Positions 1 through 11,056 are shown, counted from the stretch's first letter. The stretch is 64,000 nucleotides of DNA from Setophaga petechia (GCA_024362935.1 JANCRA010000117.1:372001-436000); one strand, 5' to 3'. The notes: generated from the sequence alone by a model not told the origin. A program made the numbers and translations.

Positions 1-108
1 GGGACACAGGGACATGGGGACGGCATGTGGGACACGGGGACACTGTGGGGACAGGATGTGGGGCACAAGAACACTGTGGGGACACGAGGCCATGTGGGGA
101 CAGGGACT

Positions 109-1060
109 TTAGGAACATTTATGGGTTTATTTCCTAGAGGAACTTGTAAGGCACATCCCAGAGCATTCCTTCAGGAACATTCACAGGTGTTTTAGGAACA
201 TTTACACGTGTTTTAGGGCCATTTACAGGTGTTTTAGGGCCATTTACAGGTGTTTTAGGGCCATTCACGGGTTTATCCCTAGAGGAACTTGTAGGGCACA
301 TCCCAGATCATTCCTTTAGGAACATTTACAGGTTTTTAGGAACATTTACAGGTGTTATAGGAACATTTATGTGTTTATTCCCTAGAGGAACTTGTAGAGC
401 ACATCCCAGAGCATTCCTTCAGGAACATTGATAGATTTTTAGGAACATTTACAGGTTTTTAGGAACATTCACAGGTTTCTTAGGAACATTCACGGGTTTA
501 TCCCTAGAGGAACTTGTAAGGCACATCCCAGATCAATCCCTTAAGAACATTTACAGGTTTTTAGGAACATTTATGTGTTTATTCCCTAGAGGAACTTGTA
601 GAGCACATCCCAGAGCACTCCTTTAGGAACAATTGTGAGTTTTTTAGGAACATTTACAGGTTTTTTAGGAACATTTACAGGCGTTTTAGGGCCATTCACG
701 GGTTTATCCCTAGAGGAACTTGTAGGGCACATCCCAGATCAATCCCTTAAGAACATTTACAGGTTTTTAGGAACATTTATGTGTTTATTCCCTAGAGGAA
801 CTTGTAGAGCACATCCCAGATCATTCCTTTAGGAACATTTACAGGTTTTTAGGAACACTTACAGGTGTTATAGGAACATTTATGTGTTTATTCCCTAGAG
901 GAACTTGTAGAGCACATCCCAGAGCACTCCTTTAGGAACAATTGTGAGTTTTTTAGGAACATTTACGGGTTTTTAGGAACATTTACAGGTTTTTAGGAAC
1001 ATTCATTTACAGGTGTTTTAGGAACATTCAGAGGTGTTTCAGGGCCATTCACGGGTCTAT
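109..1060. repeat. Minisatellite carrying copies of the MRPS24 stop codon
   Basis: About 950 bp of degenerate tandem repeat built on the short phrase TTTAGGAACATTTACAGG. Interspersed longer units contain CCCTAGAGGAACTTGTAG, which on the minus strand encodes the last residues of MRPS24 (Tyr-Lys-Phe-Leu, stop). Copies of that phrase lie near 275, 383, 502, 584, 706, 793 and 894, all downstream of the real stop at 1063-1065. Several units also hold TTTATT (for example 887-892), an AATAAA poly(A) signal on the minus strand. The array is therefore MRPS24 3'-end sequence amplified downstream of the gene. Confidence 0.85.
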
Positions 1061-1062
1061 CC

Positions 1063-2962
1063 CTAGAGGAACTTGTAGGGCAGGGGGGCGGGCAGGGTCT
1101 GCAGCTCCAGGCGCACGGGGCACTTGTAGAAGTGCGTGAGCAGGGTCTCGGCGTAGCCCTGCAGGAAGTAGAGCTTGTGTGGCGGCAGCGCCCGCGCCAG
1201 CAGCGCGCACAGCACCAGCAGGTTCCCGCGGCGCTTCAGCACCGGCGCGTCCAGCAGCAGCCCCGGGAACGTCCCCGCCAGGAAGCGCCGCAGGAACGCG
1301 TCCTCCAGGGCCCGCTGGGCGGCGCCCGCCTCGCCATGCAGGTTACCTGGGACACAGGGACACAGGGGACATTGGGGACATTGGGGGACACAGGGGACAC
1401 TGAGTGACCCATCTGTACTACACCTGCCTCACCGTGCAGGTTACCTGGGACAGAGGGGACACAGGGGACACTGAGTGACCCATCTGTACTACACCTGCCT
1501 CGCCACACAGGTTACCTGGGACATAGGGGACACAGGGGACACAGGGGACATTGGGGACACTGAGAGACCCCTGTCTGTGCTGCACTCGCCTCGCCACACA
1601 GGTTCCCTGGGGGACACACAGGTGGCATTGGTGGCACACAGGTGGCACAGGTCACTGTCTGCTGTGCCATGCCCACCTTGCCACAGAGGTTCTCTGAGGG
1701 GACAGGGGGTGGTGGCATTGGTGGCATTGATGGCACTGGGTGCTCAGCCCAGCCATGGTCCTGGCAGGACAGGAGTTGTGTGTCCTGTCCCCAAGATGCC
1801 CATGGGTACTGCATGTCACCGTGCCCACATGTCCCCTGTGTCCGCCCACGTGCCCCACACTGCCCTGTCCTCACGGTGCCCCACGGGCCATCCCCCTGTC
1901 CCCATTCCCCTGTCCCCCAGCCCTGTCCCGTGTCCCCCCTGTCCCCGAGCCCTGTCCCTGTCCCCGTGTCACTCACCAGTGTGCAGGGACAGCCAGCCCT
2001 TGCGGTGCCCGATGTAGTGCGGGGCGTGCGCCTGCTCGTACGTCACCATCTTGTCACCCTTGCCCGCGCGCACCCGCGCCGCCCGCGTCTGTGGGGACAG
2101 GGGGGGACACAGGGACATCGGGACAGCAGCGTCAGGGACAGGGACAGGGGGACATTGGGGACAGGGGACAGTGCGGACAGCAGGGTCAGGGACACAGGGA
2201 CGGGACACGGGGAAAGTGGGGTCAGGGGGACATGGGGACAGGGGAACACGGGGACATGGGAACACGGGGACAGTAGGGTTAGGGGACACAGGGACAGGGG
2301 ACAGTGCGGTCAGGGGACACGGGGACATTGGGGACATTGGGACACGGCCGCCGGGTCCCCGAGGACTCACCTTGAGGCACACGGGGCTGGTGTGGAGCTG
2401 CCGGGTGGCGCTGGGGACATGGAGGGCACGGGGCAGGACCTGCACAGGGGACAGGGCTGGGCACAGCTGGCACGGGGACATCGCGGTCCCCTGTCCCCAA
2501 CACAGCCAGCGCGTCCCCAGGAGCCGCACGGAGCAGCCCCGGTGTCCCCGCAGTGGGGACAGCGCTGCTGTGACCCCACAGCTGTCCCCAGTGTGTGTCC
2601 CCAGCTGTCCCTGTCGCCGGTGTCACCACAGCCCTCGGCTCTTTCATCCAGTGCCCCCCACCCTCAGTGTCCCCATCCCGTGTCCCTTGTCACCCCCCAT
2701 TCCCGGTGTCCCCCATTCCCGGTGTCCCTTGTCACCCCATGGCCAGTGCCCTCAGGCTCAGCGTGCCGCATCCCCATTGTCCCTAAACCCGGCGTCCCTT
2801 GTCACCCCCACCCTCAGTGTCCCCCACTCCCGGTGATTTTCCCTATTCCCAGTATTTGCCCCATTCCCGGTATTTGCCCCATTCCCGGTATTTCCCCCAT
2901 TCCCGGTATTTCCCCCGTTCCCGCTCTCCCCTCACCCGCAGGCCCCGCGCGGCCGCCGCCAT
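1063..2962 (-). CDS. MRPS24: Mitochondrial ribosomal protein S24 (uS3m), complete
   Basis: Component of the small subunit of the mitochondrial ribosome, made in the cytosol and imported. Four coding exons on the minus strand: 2936-2962, 2371-2439, 1977-2088 and 1063-1346. Lengths 27+69+112+284 nt give 163 residues plus a TAG stop, close to the family length. The start is MAAAARGLR, an Arg-rich presequence, followed by QLHTSPVC, which resembles the presequence end in mammals. Exon 3 contains [20 protein letters not shown] and exon 4 contains [18 protein letters not shown] and [12 protein letters not shown], all diagnostic of this protein. All donors are GT and all acceptors AG. The array just downstream repeats the stop region, and intron 3 repeats the exon 4 acceptor. 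The first ATG sits in CCAAGATGGCGGC, a good Kozak-like context. Confidence 0.93.
1347..1720. repeat. Tandem copies of the MRPS24 exon 4 acceptor in intron 3
   Basis: The real exon 4 edge (GCAGGTTACCTGGGAC on the plus strand, 1339-1354) recurs in diverged form near 1437, 1508, 1599 and 1686, separated by GGGGACACAGGGGACA spacers. Each copy also carries part of exon 4 (GCCTCGCCA). On the transcribed strand at least the first three keep an AG acceptor in the same context. They lie 5' of the true acceptor, so they are candidate decoys. Confidence 0.75.
2089..2370. repeat. GGGGACA-type minisatellite in MRPS24 intron 2
   Basis: Intron 2 of MRPS24 consists of degenerate GGGGACACAGGGACA units with no coding content. 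The rest of intron 1 (2440-2935) holds CCCAGTGTCCC-type repeats and then, from about 2830, repeats of CATTCCCGGTATTTCCCC. The 5' flank at 3000-3190 holds ACTGGGGATACTGGGAG repeats. I see no other gene in these stretches. Confidence 0.6.
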
Positions 2963-3438
2963 CTTGGCCGAGGGAGAGGCGGCAGCGCCCCCTGGCGGGG
3001 GGAGGAACTGGGGATACTGGGGGGGACTGGGGGGACTGGGAGTACTGCAAGCACTGGGGATACTGGGAGTATACTGGGATGGACTGGGGGGACTGGGAAC
3101 ACTGGGGATACTGGGAGTATACTGGGATGGACTGGGGGGCACTGGGCATATTGGGGGGCACTGGGGATACTGGGAGTATCGGGGGTCCTGGCAATTCCTG
3201 AAGGCGCCTTGGGAGCGCTTACTGGGAGCAACTGGGAGCTCCTCGGTGCCCACTGGGAGCCTTTTGAGGGGGGGTCTCCCAGCCCCCTTGCCCCTTATCC
3301 CCCCATTCTGGGGGTCCCCCAGGTTTCCCCCCTCCCATTCTGGGGGTCTCCCAGGTGCCCCCCCCCCCCCATTTTGGGGTCCCCCCCTATCCCAGTGTCC
3401 CCCACACACACACGCTCAGCCCCCGTGGGTGCCACTGC

Positions 3439-3444
3439 TTTATT
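3439..3444 (-). terminator. Poly(A) signal of C2orf42 (AATAAA)
   Basis: TTTATT on the plus strand reads AATAAA on the minus strand, 50 bases after the C2orf42 stop codon. This would give a very short 3'UTR. Confidence 0.6.
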
Positions 3445-3493
3445 CTGGGGGTGCCCCCCGCACTCGGAGCCCCCCGCCCCGCACTCGGGGGGC

Positions 3494-6400
3494 TCAGGGG
3501 AAGGCGATGGTGCCCAGGGGGGGCTCGGGGGGGGTCCCGCGGCCGGGGGGCTGCCGGGGCCCCCCGTGGTGCCCGTACTGGAACTTGAGGCGCAGCTCGC
3601 CCAGGCGGGAGCGGGGCAGGATGTCGGGGATCCACTCGATGGTGAAGGGCGTGGGCTCCTTCTGCGTGGGGGACGTGTGGCCTGGGGGGGACACAGGGAC
3701 CCCTGCTGTTCCTCCATGGACCCCCAACCCATGGAACCCCCCCTGTGCCCCTCCATGGACCCCCAAACCCATGGAACCCCCCTGCTGTCCCTCCATGGAC
3801 CCCCCCAAACCCATGGAACCCCCCTGTGCCCTTCCTTGAACCCCCAACCCCATGGAACCCCCCTGCTGTCCCTCCATGGACCCCCAACCCATGGAACCCC
3901 CCTGTGCCCCTCCATGGACCCCCAACCCCATAGGATCCCCCTTTTCCTGTTCCTGAACCCCCCCAAACCCATGGAACCCCCCCTTTCCCTTCCCTGGAAG
4001 CCCCCAACCCTATGGAGCGTTGGGACCCCCCTGGGGCTGTTCTGGGGTCCCATCCTACATCTCCCGGCTGGGTTTTGGGGTCCCATCCTACCCATTTCAG
4101 CTGGGTTGTGGGGTCACACCCTGCCCTTCCCAGAGCTGTTTTTGGGGTCCCACCCTGCCCTTCCCAGGGCTATTTTGGGGTCCCAACCTGGGCACTGTTT
4201 TGGGGTCCCACCCTGCCCTTCCCAGGGCTATTTTGGGGTCCCACCCTGCCCTTTCTGGGCTCTGTTTTGGGATCATACTCTGTCCCGCCTGAGGCTGTTT
4301 TGGGGTCCCACCCTGCTCTTCTCGGGGGCTGTTGTGGAGTCCCATCCTGCCCCTCTCAGCTGGGTTGTGGGGTCCCACCCTGCCCTTCCCAGAGCTGTTT
4401 TTGGGGTCCGACTCTGCCCTTCCAGGGCTATTTTGGGGTCCCAACCTGGGCACTGTTTTGGGATCCCACCCTACCCTTCCCAGGGCTATTTTGGGATCCC
4501 AACCTGCCCCTCCCAGCCAGGTTTTGGGGTCCCATCCTGCCCTTCCCGGGACTATTTTGGGGTCCCACCCCGCCCTTCCAGGGCTACTTTGGGGTCCCAC
4601 CCCGCCCTTCCCGCGGCAGTTCTGGGGCGCCCCCGTGTCCCCCCGAGCCTCACCGACTTTGAGGAAGGTCTGCAGCTCCAGGGGCCGCAGCGGGGGCTGC
4701 CTCTCGTGGGGGCCCAGCCCCTCGGGCAGGCTCTCCACCTGCACGCGGGGGCTGCGGAAGGGCTCGTAGGAGCCGTCGCGGTTCTGCACGAAGCTCCGGG
4801 TGATCTCCAGCGGCACCTGCGGGCCGGGCAGCGCTCAGGGCCGGCCCCGCGGGGCTGGGGGGGTCCGGGGGGTGCTCCCGGCCTTACCTCGGGCGTGTCG
4901 AAGATCTGCTTGACCTGCAGGACGTTGGTGATGTGCCAGGTGTACTTGGAGAAGGTGCCCAGGGGCAGCGCGTCCCTGCGCACGAAGGCTGCGGGAGGGG
5001 TCGGGGCGGGCTCGGGGGGCTCCGGCCCCTTTCATCCTCCCCCTCTTGGTTTTATCAGCCCTCTTGGTTCTTCCTCTCCTTCCCCCCTTTTTTCCTTCTT
5101 TTCCCTCCCTTTTTTGCCTCTTTTCTCCCTTTATTCTTCCCCTCATTCCTCCCCTTCCTCCCACTTTTTAATTCCCCTTCTTCCTCCTTCCCCCTCTTTT
5201 TTTATTCTTATTTTTTCCCATTTATTTTTTAATCCCTCCCTCTCTCCATTTTTCTTCCTCTATTCCCCCCCCTTAATTTTTTCCCTCCTTCATTTTTCCA
5301 TCTGCATTTCCCTCCTTTTTATCCCCCCTCTTTCCCCCTTTATTTTCCCCCCTTTTTTTTATCCCCCTTTATTTTTGCACCCCTTTTTTCGCCCTTTATT
5401 TCCCCCCTTAATTTTTCCCCCTTTACTTTTCCACCCCTTTCCCCCCCTCTTTATTTTTCCCCTTTCTTTTCCATCCCCATTTTATTTCCCCCCCCATTTC
5501 CTCCCCTTTATTCCCCCCACTTTTTCCCCTTTATTTTTCCACTCCTCTTTCCTCCCCTTTATTTTTCCACCCCTTTTTTCCCCCTTCCACTTTATTTTCC
5601 ATTCTTTTTTCCCCCCTTTATTTTTCCCCCTTTATTTTCCCCCCTTCCCTCCCCTTTTCCATCTCCCCCTCCCCAGCACCCAAGAAAAACCCCGGAATCC
5701 TCTCCATGCCCTTGCTCCTTCCCCCACACTCAGCTCCCAGCAGGATTTTCCCCTTTTTTTGGTTATTTTTCCCCTTTTTTGGGGTGTTTTCCCCCTTTTT
5801 TTGTGGTTGTTTTTCCCCTTTTTTGGGGGGGTGTTCTTCCCCTTTTTTTGGTTGTTTTTCCCCATTTTTGGGGGTGTTTTCCCCCTTTTTTGGGGGTGTT
5901 TTTCCCCCTTTTTTGGAGTGTTTTTCCCCTTTTTTGGGGGGTGTTTTTCCCCATTTTTGGGGTGTTTTCCCCCTTTTTTTTGTGGTTGTTTTTCCCCTTT
6001 TTTGGGGGTGTGTTTTCCCCCTTTTTTTGTGGTAGTTTTTCCCCTTTTTTGGGGTGTGTTTCCCCTTTTTTGGGATGTTTCCCCCCATTTTGGGGGGGTG
6101 TTTTTCCCCTTTTTTGGGGTGTTTCCCCCCCTTTTTTCGGGTGTTTTTCCCCTTTTTTTGGGGTGTTTTTCCCCATTTTTTTGGAGGGTGTTTTCCCCCA
6201 TTTTTTGGGGTGTTTTTCCCCTTTTTTTGTGGTTGTTTTTCCCCTTTTTTGGGGGGTGTTTTTCCCCATTTTTGGGGTGTTTTCCCCCTTTTTTTTGTGG
6301 TTGTTTTTCCCCTTTTTTGGGGGTGTGTTTTCCCCCTTTTTTTGTGGTAGTTTTTCCCCTTTTTTGGGGTGTGTTTCCCCTTTTTTGGGATGTTTCCCCC

Positions 6401-9400
6401 CATTTTGGGGGGGTGTTTTTCCCCTTTTTTGGGGTGTTTCCCCCCCTTTTTTCGGGTGTTTTTCCCCTTTTTTTGGGGTGTTTTTCCCCATTTTTTGGAG
6501 GGTGTTTTTCCCCATTTTTTGGGGTGTTTTTCCCCTTTTTTTGTGGTTGTTTTTCCCCTTTTTTGGAGGGTGTTTTTCCCCATTTTTTGGGGTGTTTTTC
6601 CCCTTTTTTTGTGGTTGTTTTTCCCCTTTTTTGGAGGGTGTTTTTCCCCATTTTTTGGGGTGTTTTTCCCATTTTTTGGGGTGTTTTTCCCCTTTTTTGG
6701 GGTGTGTTTTTCCCCTTTTTTGGAGGGTGTTTTTACCCATTTTTTGGGGTGTTTTTCCCCCTTTTTTGGGGTGTTTTTCCCCTTTTTTTGTGGTTGTTTT
6801 TCCTGTTTTTTGGGGTGTTTTTCCCTTTTTCCTCACCCGTGGTGGAGTTGGGCAGCCTCTTCTTGCCGCTGCCGCTGGAGATTCGCTGCTGCAGGGCCTC
6901 GAAGAAGGACTGGGGGATGTGGAACACCAGCGGCTCTGGGTGGCCTGGGAGGGCACAGCGGGCTCAGGGAGGGGCTGGGGGGCCCAAATTGTCACCCCAA
7001 AGTGTCCCTGTGCCTGTTTTGGGGTCAGCAGAGGGGCAATTCCCAAGGAAATGTCTGGGATTTGGAGGCTGTCGCTGTTTTGGGGTCACCGGGAGGAGAA
7101 TGGGGAAGGGGTGGTGACAATGGCATGGTGAGGGTACAAAACAACACCAAAAGCGTTGCCAAAAAGGGACACAGCATTTCCAAAATGGCACCAGAAGTGT
7201 TAAGGAATGGGCAGCAAAAATACCAGCAAAAAGGCACCTAAAGTGTTCCCAAAAAGGCACAAAAAGTGCTCCCAAAATGGCACCAAATGCTCTCCCTTCT
7301 CCAGGGGAGCATTCCCAGTTCTCCCAGTTTGGCTCCAGAGGTCCCCAGCCCTTGGAGCAGCCCCGTGGCCTCCTCCAGGGACCCCACAAAACACCCAGGG
7401 GTCACTCCCAGTCCTGCAGGAGCTCACTCACCCTCAAACTGGTAGTGCATGGTCTGGTGGATGCGCTCTGTGACACTGCCCAGCCACTCCTGGAAGGACA
7501 GGGACACCTGGGACTCATCCAGGGCCTGGGGACAGCCTGAGGGGACACGGAGGGGACACTGGAACATCACTGTGCCCCCAAACATCACCCCAGGGCTCCG
7601 TGACACTGCCCAGAGATTCTGTGACACTGCCCAGCCAGGGAGGGGACACTGCAATGTCACTGTGTCCCCAAACATCACCCCAGATCTCTGTGACACTGCC
7701 CAATCAGAGAGGGGACACTGCAATGTCACCATGTCCCCAAACATCACCCCAGGGTTCTGTGACACTGCCCAATCAGAGAGGGGACACTGCAATGTCACCA
7801 TGTCCCCAAACATCACCCCAGGGTTCTGTGACACTGCCCAGCCACTCTGGACCCCAAAGCCCACCCAGTCCCACCATGGTCCCACAGCTCCCACTGTCCC
7901 AGGGTGCTCCAGCCTGGCCTTGGGCACCTCCAGGGATCCAGGGGCAGCCACAGCTGCTCTGGGAATTCCATCCCAGCCCCTCCCCACCCTCAAAACAGGA
8001 ATTCCTTCCCAAAATCCCCATCAACCTGTGCCCACCCTGAGCTGGCAGTGCCCACCCTGAGCTGGCAGTGCCCCAGGGCTCACCGTGTCTCTTTAGTGAG
8101 GAGGAGGAGGATGAGGAAGGTGAGGAGGAGACCACGGGCAGCTTCCTCAGGCTGCTCCTCCTGGGGTTGGGATGAGCTGGGTCTGGAGCCAGGAGGGGCC
8201 CGGGCACCTGTGGGCCTGAGGGAGGGATTGTCACCAAGTGCCACCCAATGTCACCCATTGTCACCCACTGCCAGGCCTCCACCCCCACAGCACCACTGGG
8301 GACCACCATGAATTTCTAATCTCTAATGCCTGGAGCAGCTCCAGAGGTTCCAACAGCTGGATGTGACCTCATGGAGCTCCTCCAGAGGTTCCAACAGCTG
8401 GATGTGACCCCATAGGGGATTTCAGCTCCCACCCATCCCAGAGCCCACCCCACGGAGCAGCTCCAGAGGTTCCACAGCTGGATGTGACCCCCCAGAGCAG
8501 CCCTGGGGGGGTTCCAGCCCCCAGCCCCCCCCAGGGACACTCACCTGGCCCCAGGTCCTTCCTCCTCCTCCTGGCCCTGGCAGCAGGTGCCCCCCGTGCC
8601 CGCGCTGTGGGGCCGGGGCCCCGGAGCAGCTGTGGGATCACCGTCCCCTTCAGACCTGGGGACACAGGGACTGTCCCTAAAACATCCCAGCCACCAGCCA
8701 GGGACACCCCAAAACCCCAGAGAGCCCCCCACCCTCCCAGGAGGCTCCTTTGGAGGGGAGGGGGGTTTTATCCTGCTCCCATTGTGGTTTGCACCTTGTG
8801 GGGTTATTGGGGTGCAGCTTTTGGGGTGCAGAACCTTCTTAATGGGGTGAGCCCCAGATATTCCTGCTGTGGGATCAAGGGGGACTGAACCCCAAATATT
8901 CCTGCTGTGGGATTTAGGAGAATGAACCCCAAATATTCCTGCTGTGGGATCAAGGGGAATGAACCCCAAATATTCCAGTTGTGGTATTTAGGTGAATGAC
9001 CCCCAGATATTCTTGCAGTGGGATTTAGGGGAATGAACTCCAAATATTCCTGCTGTGGGTTTAGGAGAATGAATCCCAGATATTCCTGCTGTAGGAGGGG
9101 ATTTAGGGGAATGAACCCCAGAGGCTGCTCTAGGAAGGAGTTCAGAGTTCCCAGCCCTGGAAAAGGACCCCAAACCCAGTGGGATCTGCCCCCCAGCCCC
9201 AGTAGATATCTGTGCTCACAGCAGGATGGGGCAGCAGAAACCCAGTGCCCAGGGGATTTGGGACCATGGAATGGCTGCTGGGAGAGCCCAGGGGGGTTTT
9301 TAGGGTGCCCCCAACCCCTGCCCACTGCCGACTGCCCAGGGGATTTGGGACCATGGAATGGCTGCTGGAAGAGCCCAGGGGGGATTTTAGGGTGCCCCCA

Positions 9401-10244
9401 CCCCGTGCCCGCTCCCACCGCTGCCATCAGAGGCCAGGAACTCGGAGAACTCCTGGGCCAGGCTGTCGTCACTGGCGAAGGCGCAGATGCAGGCCAGGAA
9501 ATGGATGCAGCGCGTGGGGGGCGACTCCTCCTCCTCCTCCTCCTCCTCCTCTTCCTCCCCCTCCTCCTCATCCTCCCGCTGCTCCCCCTTGGCACGGCCG
9601 TGCCCGGGCGCCCGGCAGGCGCAGGAGAAGCGGCGCTGCCCGAAGCTGGCGTGCAGGTAGCCCAGGCTGTGCCTCTGGCTGGCCTTGCACTTCACCACCA
9701 GCACGCTCTTGGTCACCCTCTGCACCAGCGGCCCCGAGGGCTCCGTGGCCAACTCCCACAGGCTCTGCTTGGCCTCGGCGGGCGCCTGCACCGCGCCCAG
9801 CACCGAGCTCTTGAGCGGCAGCGGCGTGGCCTCGGCCTGGCAGCCCAGCGCCAGCTTCAGGTGCTGGCACTGCCCCTCGCCCGCCGCCCTGGCACAGGAG
9901 GGCGCGTGGCAGCGCCCCGAGCTCAGCTGGGTGATCAGGGTGCCCTCGGGGGTCTGGATGGCCGTCTCGGACACGCCCAGCTCCACGAAGCAGCGGCGCT
10001 GGCGCTGGCGCACGGAGTAGAGCTGGCCCTGGGCGCCGCTCAGCAGCCGCACGGCGTCGGCGGTGCCCGGTGGGCGCCGGGTGCCCGCCCGGAACACGGC
10101 CCCGCACGTCTTGTTCTTGCAGCTGAGCCCCCGCGTGCCGTTGTAGGTGCCGCAGCGAGGGCACTTGCGGATGCCACGCAGGGTGGCCTTGCCCAGGTCG
10201 GACAGGAAGGACGGGGCTTTGGGCCGGCCCGGGCACGGATCCAT
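3494..10244 (-). CDS. C2orf42: C2orf42 homologue (zinc-ribbon-like protein of unknown function), complete
   Basis: Conserved vertebrate protein without an assigned biochemical role. Eight coding exons on the minus strand: 9419-10244 (exon begins 10248), 8545-8655, 8084-8176, 7432-7536, 6837-6944, 4888-4988, 4654-4816 and 3494-3681. The sum is 1695 nt, 564 residues plus TGA, near the mammalian length, and all phases agree. Exon 1 begins [20 protein letters not shown] and has a possible zinc-ribbon, [21 protein letters not shown]. Later it has CFVELGVSE and QLSSGRC. An acidic Glu run lies near its end. Exons 4-8 contain [41 protein letters not shown]-like [17 protein letters not shown] and [14 protein letters not shown]. 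The C-terminus is GTIAFP. A non-coding first exon probably lies near 10.85-10.95 kb. Introns are dominated by tandem repeats, several derived from exon edges. Confidence 0.92.
3700..4640. repeat. Two minisatellites in the last C2orf42 intron
   Basis: From 3700 to about 4010 the unit is CTCCATGGACCCCCAACCC with ATGGAACCCCCCTG. From about 4040 to 4640 the unit changes to TTTTGGGGTCCCACCCTGCC with CTTCCCAGGGCTA, repeated roughly every 60 bases. No coding content is apparent. Confidence 0.8.
5035..5700. repeat. Pyrimidine-rich tract in C2orf42 intron 5
   Basis: About 650 bp almost purely C and T on the plus strand (runs of CCCCTTTATTTTTCC), hence purine-only on the transcribed strand. No gene is seen. 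Confidence 0.75.
5745..6830. repeat. TTTTCCCC/TTTTGGGG array in C2orf42 intron 5
   Basis: About 1.1 kb of a short unit, TTTTTGGGGTGTTTTTCCCC, with G-run, T-run and C-run alternation. It contains a longer internal duplication: the stretch from about 5925 to 6085 recurs at about 6240 to 6400. All frames stay open for long distances because the unit lacks stop codons, but composition and position (between splice sites at 4988 and 6837) argue against coding. Confidence 0.85.
7590..7850. repeat. Tandem copies containing a piece of C2orf42 exon 4
   Basis: Unit of about 70-90 bp. It combines CTGTGACACTGCCCAGCCA, also found inside the real exon (7468-7486), with AGGGGACACTGCAATGTCAC and CCCCAAACATCACCCCAG. 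About four to five copies lie just upstream of the exon in transcription order. Confidence 0.75.
7870..8010 (-). mobile_element. CR1 LINE 3'-end fragment
   Basis: Reads on the minus strand as the common songbird CR1 tail: CAGAGCAGCTGTGGCTGCCC, then CCAAGGCCAGGCTGGAGCAC. Truncated and diverged, in intron 3 of C2orf42. Confidence 0.6.
8320..9130. repeat. Short tandem repeats flanking C2orf42 exon 2
   Basis: From 8330 to 8490 there are three copies of a unit with CTCCAGAGGTTCCAACAGC and TGGATGTGACCCC. From about 8845 to 9125 there are seven copies of a roughly 48 bp unit with CCCCAAATATTCCTGCTGTG and GGATTTAGGGGAATGAA. The real exon 2 (8545-8655) lies between the two arrays. Confidence 0.75.
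9240..9410. repeat. Twofold duplication beside the C2orf42 exon 1 donor
   Basis: A unit with GGATTTGGGACCATGGAATG and GCTGCTGG appears twice (from about 9258 and 9340). The end of each unit (TAGGGTGCCCCCA) resembles the sequence next to the true donor at 9418-9419. Confidence 0.65.
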
Positions 10245-10284
10245 GGAGCTGCGGAGAGATGGGAGAGGGTGAGGGGTTACAGGG

Positions 10285-10700
10285 GCAGCCTGGCCACAGT
10301 GAGCACCCCGAGAGTCCCTGTGACACCCCAGCGAGCACCCTGAGAGTCCCTGTGTCACCCTGACAGGCCCTGTGCCACCCTGAGAGCCCCTGTGCCACCC
10401 TGAGAGTCCCCGTGCCATGCCAATGGTCGCCCTGAGAGTCCCTGTGCCACCCTGAGAGCCCCTGTGCCACCCCAGTGACCTCCCTGAGAATCCCTGTGCC
10501 ACCCTGAGAGTCTCCGTGCCACCCCAGTGAGCACCCTGAGAGTCCCTGTGCCACCCCAGTGACCACCGTGAGAGTCCCTGTGCCACCCCAATAGTCACAC
10601 TGACAGTCCTTGTGCCACCCCAGTGGTCACCCTGAGAGTCCCTGTGCCACCCCGGCACGCCCTGTGCCACCCCAATGGTCACCCTGTCACTCCCCGGGCC
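10285..10700. repeat. CCCTGAGAGTCCCTGTGCCA minisatellite in the first C2orf42 intron
   Basis: About 400 bp of a 22-30 bp unit with related CACCCCAGTGAGCACC phrases, between the probable non-coding exon and the start-codon exon. Confidence 0.8.
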
Positions 10701-10850
10701 ACCTTCCCTCACACCCGGGGCTCTCTCACTCTCAGGCCCGGGGGTCTCTCCCCTCACCGTCAGCCCCCGGTTCCCCTCAGGGCCAGCCCCGGGGGTCTCG
10801 TCCCCCCTCACCGGCGTTTCCCGGGGTTTCCCAGCATCCCTCGCGGCCCG

Positions 10851-10974
10851 TGACGTCAGCTCCGCCGCCGGGCCCGCCCCGGTACCTGGGCCCCGTTACC
10901 GCCGCCGGCAGTGCCGTGAGAGTGGATCCACTTCCGCCACCGGCGCGCTTCTATTGGTCAGTTTGAATCACGTG
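10851..10974. promoter_or_regulatory. Probable C2orf42 promoter elements
   Basis: A perfect cAMP-response-element palindrome TGACGTCA lies at 10851-10858. An ATTGG (CCAAT on the minus strand) is at 10953-10957 and a CACGTG E-box at 10969-10974. The stretch is CpG-rich. It precedes the minus-strand C2orf42 gene, so it is the likely core promoter. Confidence 0.55.
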
Positions 10975-10988
10975 GTGCGCCGCGAGGG

Positions 10989-11056
10989 CTGATGGGAGTT
11001 GTAGTCCAAGGAGGAGCTTAAACTCCCTGTGACGCTTGGACTACAACTCCCAGCAG
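10989..11056. promoter_or_regulatory. Inverted pair of ZNF143/SBS-type motifs
   Basis: GGACTACAACTCCCA occurs on the minus strand within 10989-11010 and on the plus strand within 11035-11056, extended to ACTACAACTCCCAGCAG in the second. The two copies form an inverted repeat with a spacer of about 24 bp. The motif matches the SBS element bound by ZNF143 in vertebrate housekeeping promoters and lies just upstream of the C2orf42 promoter. Confidence 0.55.

Noticed and set aside
3209..7117. A plus-strand open frame of about 1300 codons
   Set aside because: It runs through C2orf42 introns and antisense to its exons. Its openness comes from stop-free TTTTGGGG/CCCC repeats and the protein is low-complexity Phe/Pro/Gly.
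10851..11056. The inverted repeat as an attachment site or rho-independent-like terminator
   Set aside because: The arms match a known vertebrate promoter motif in a CpG-rich promoter, so a regulatory role is simpler.
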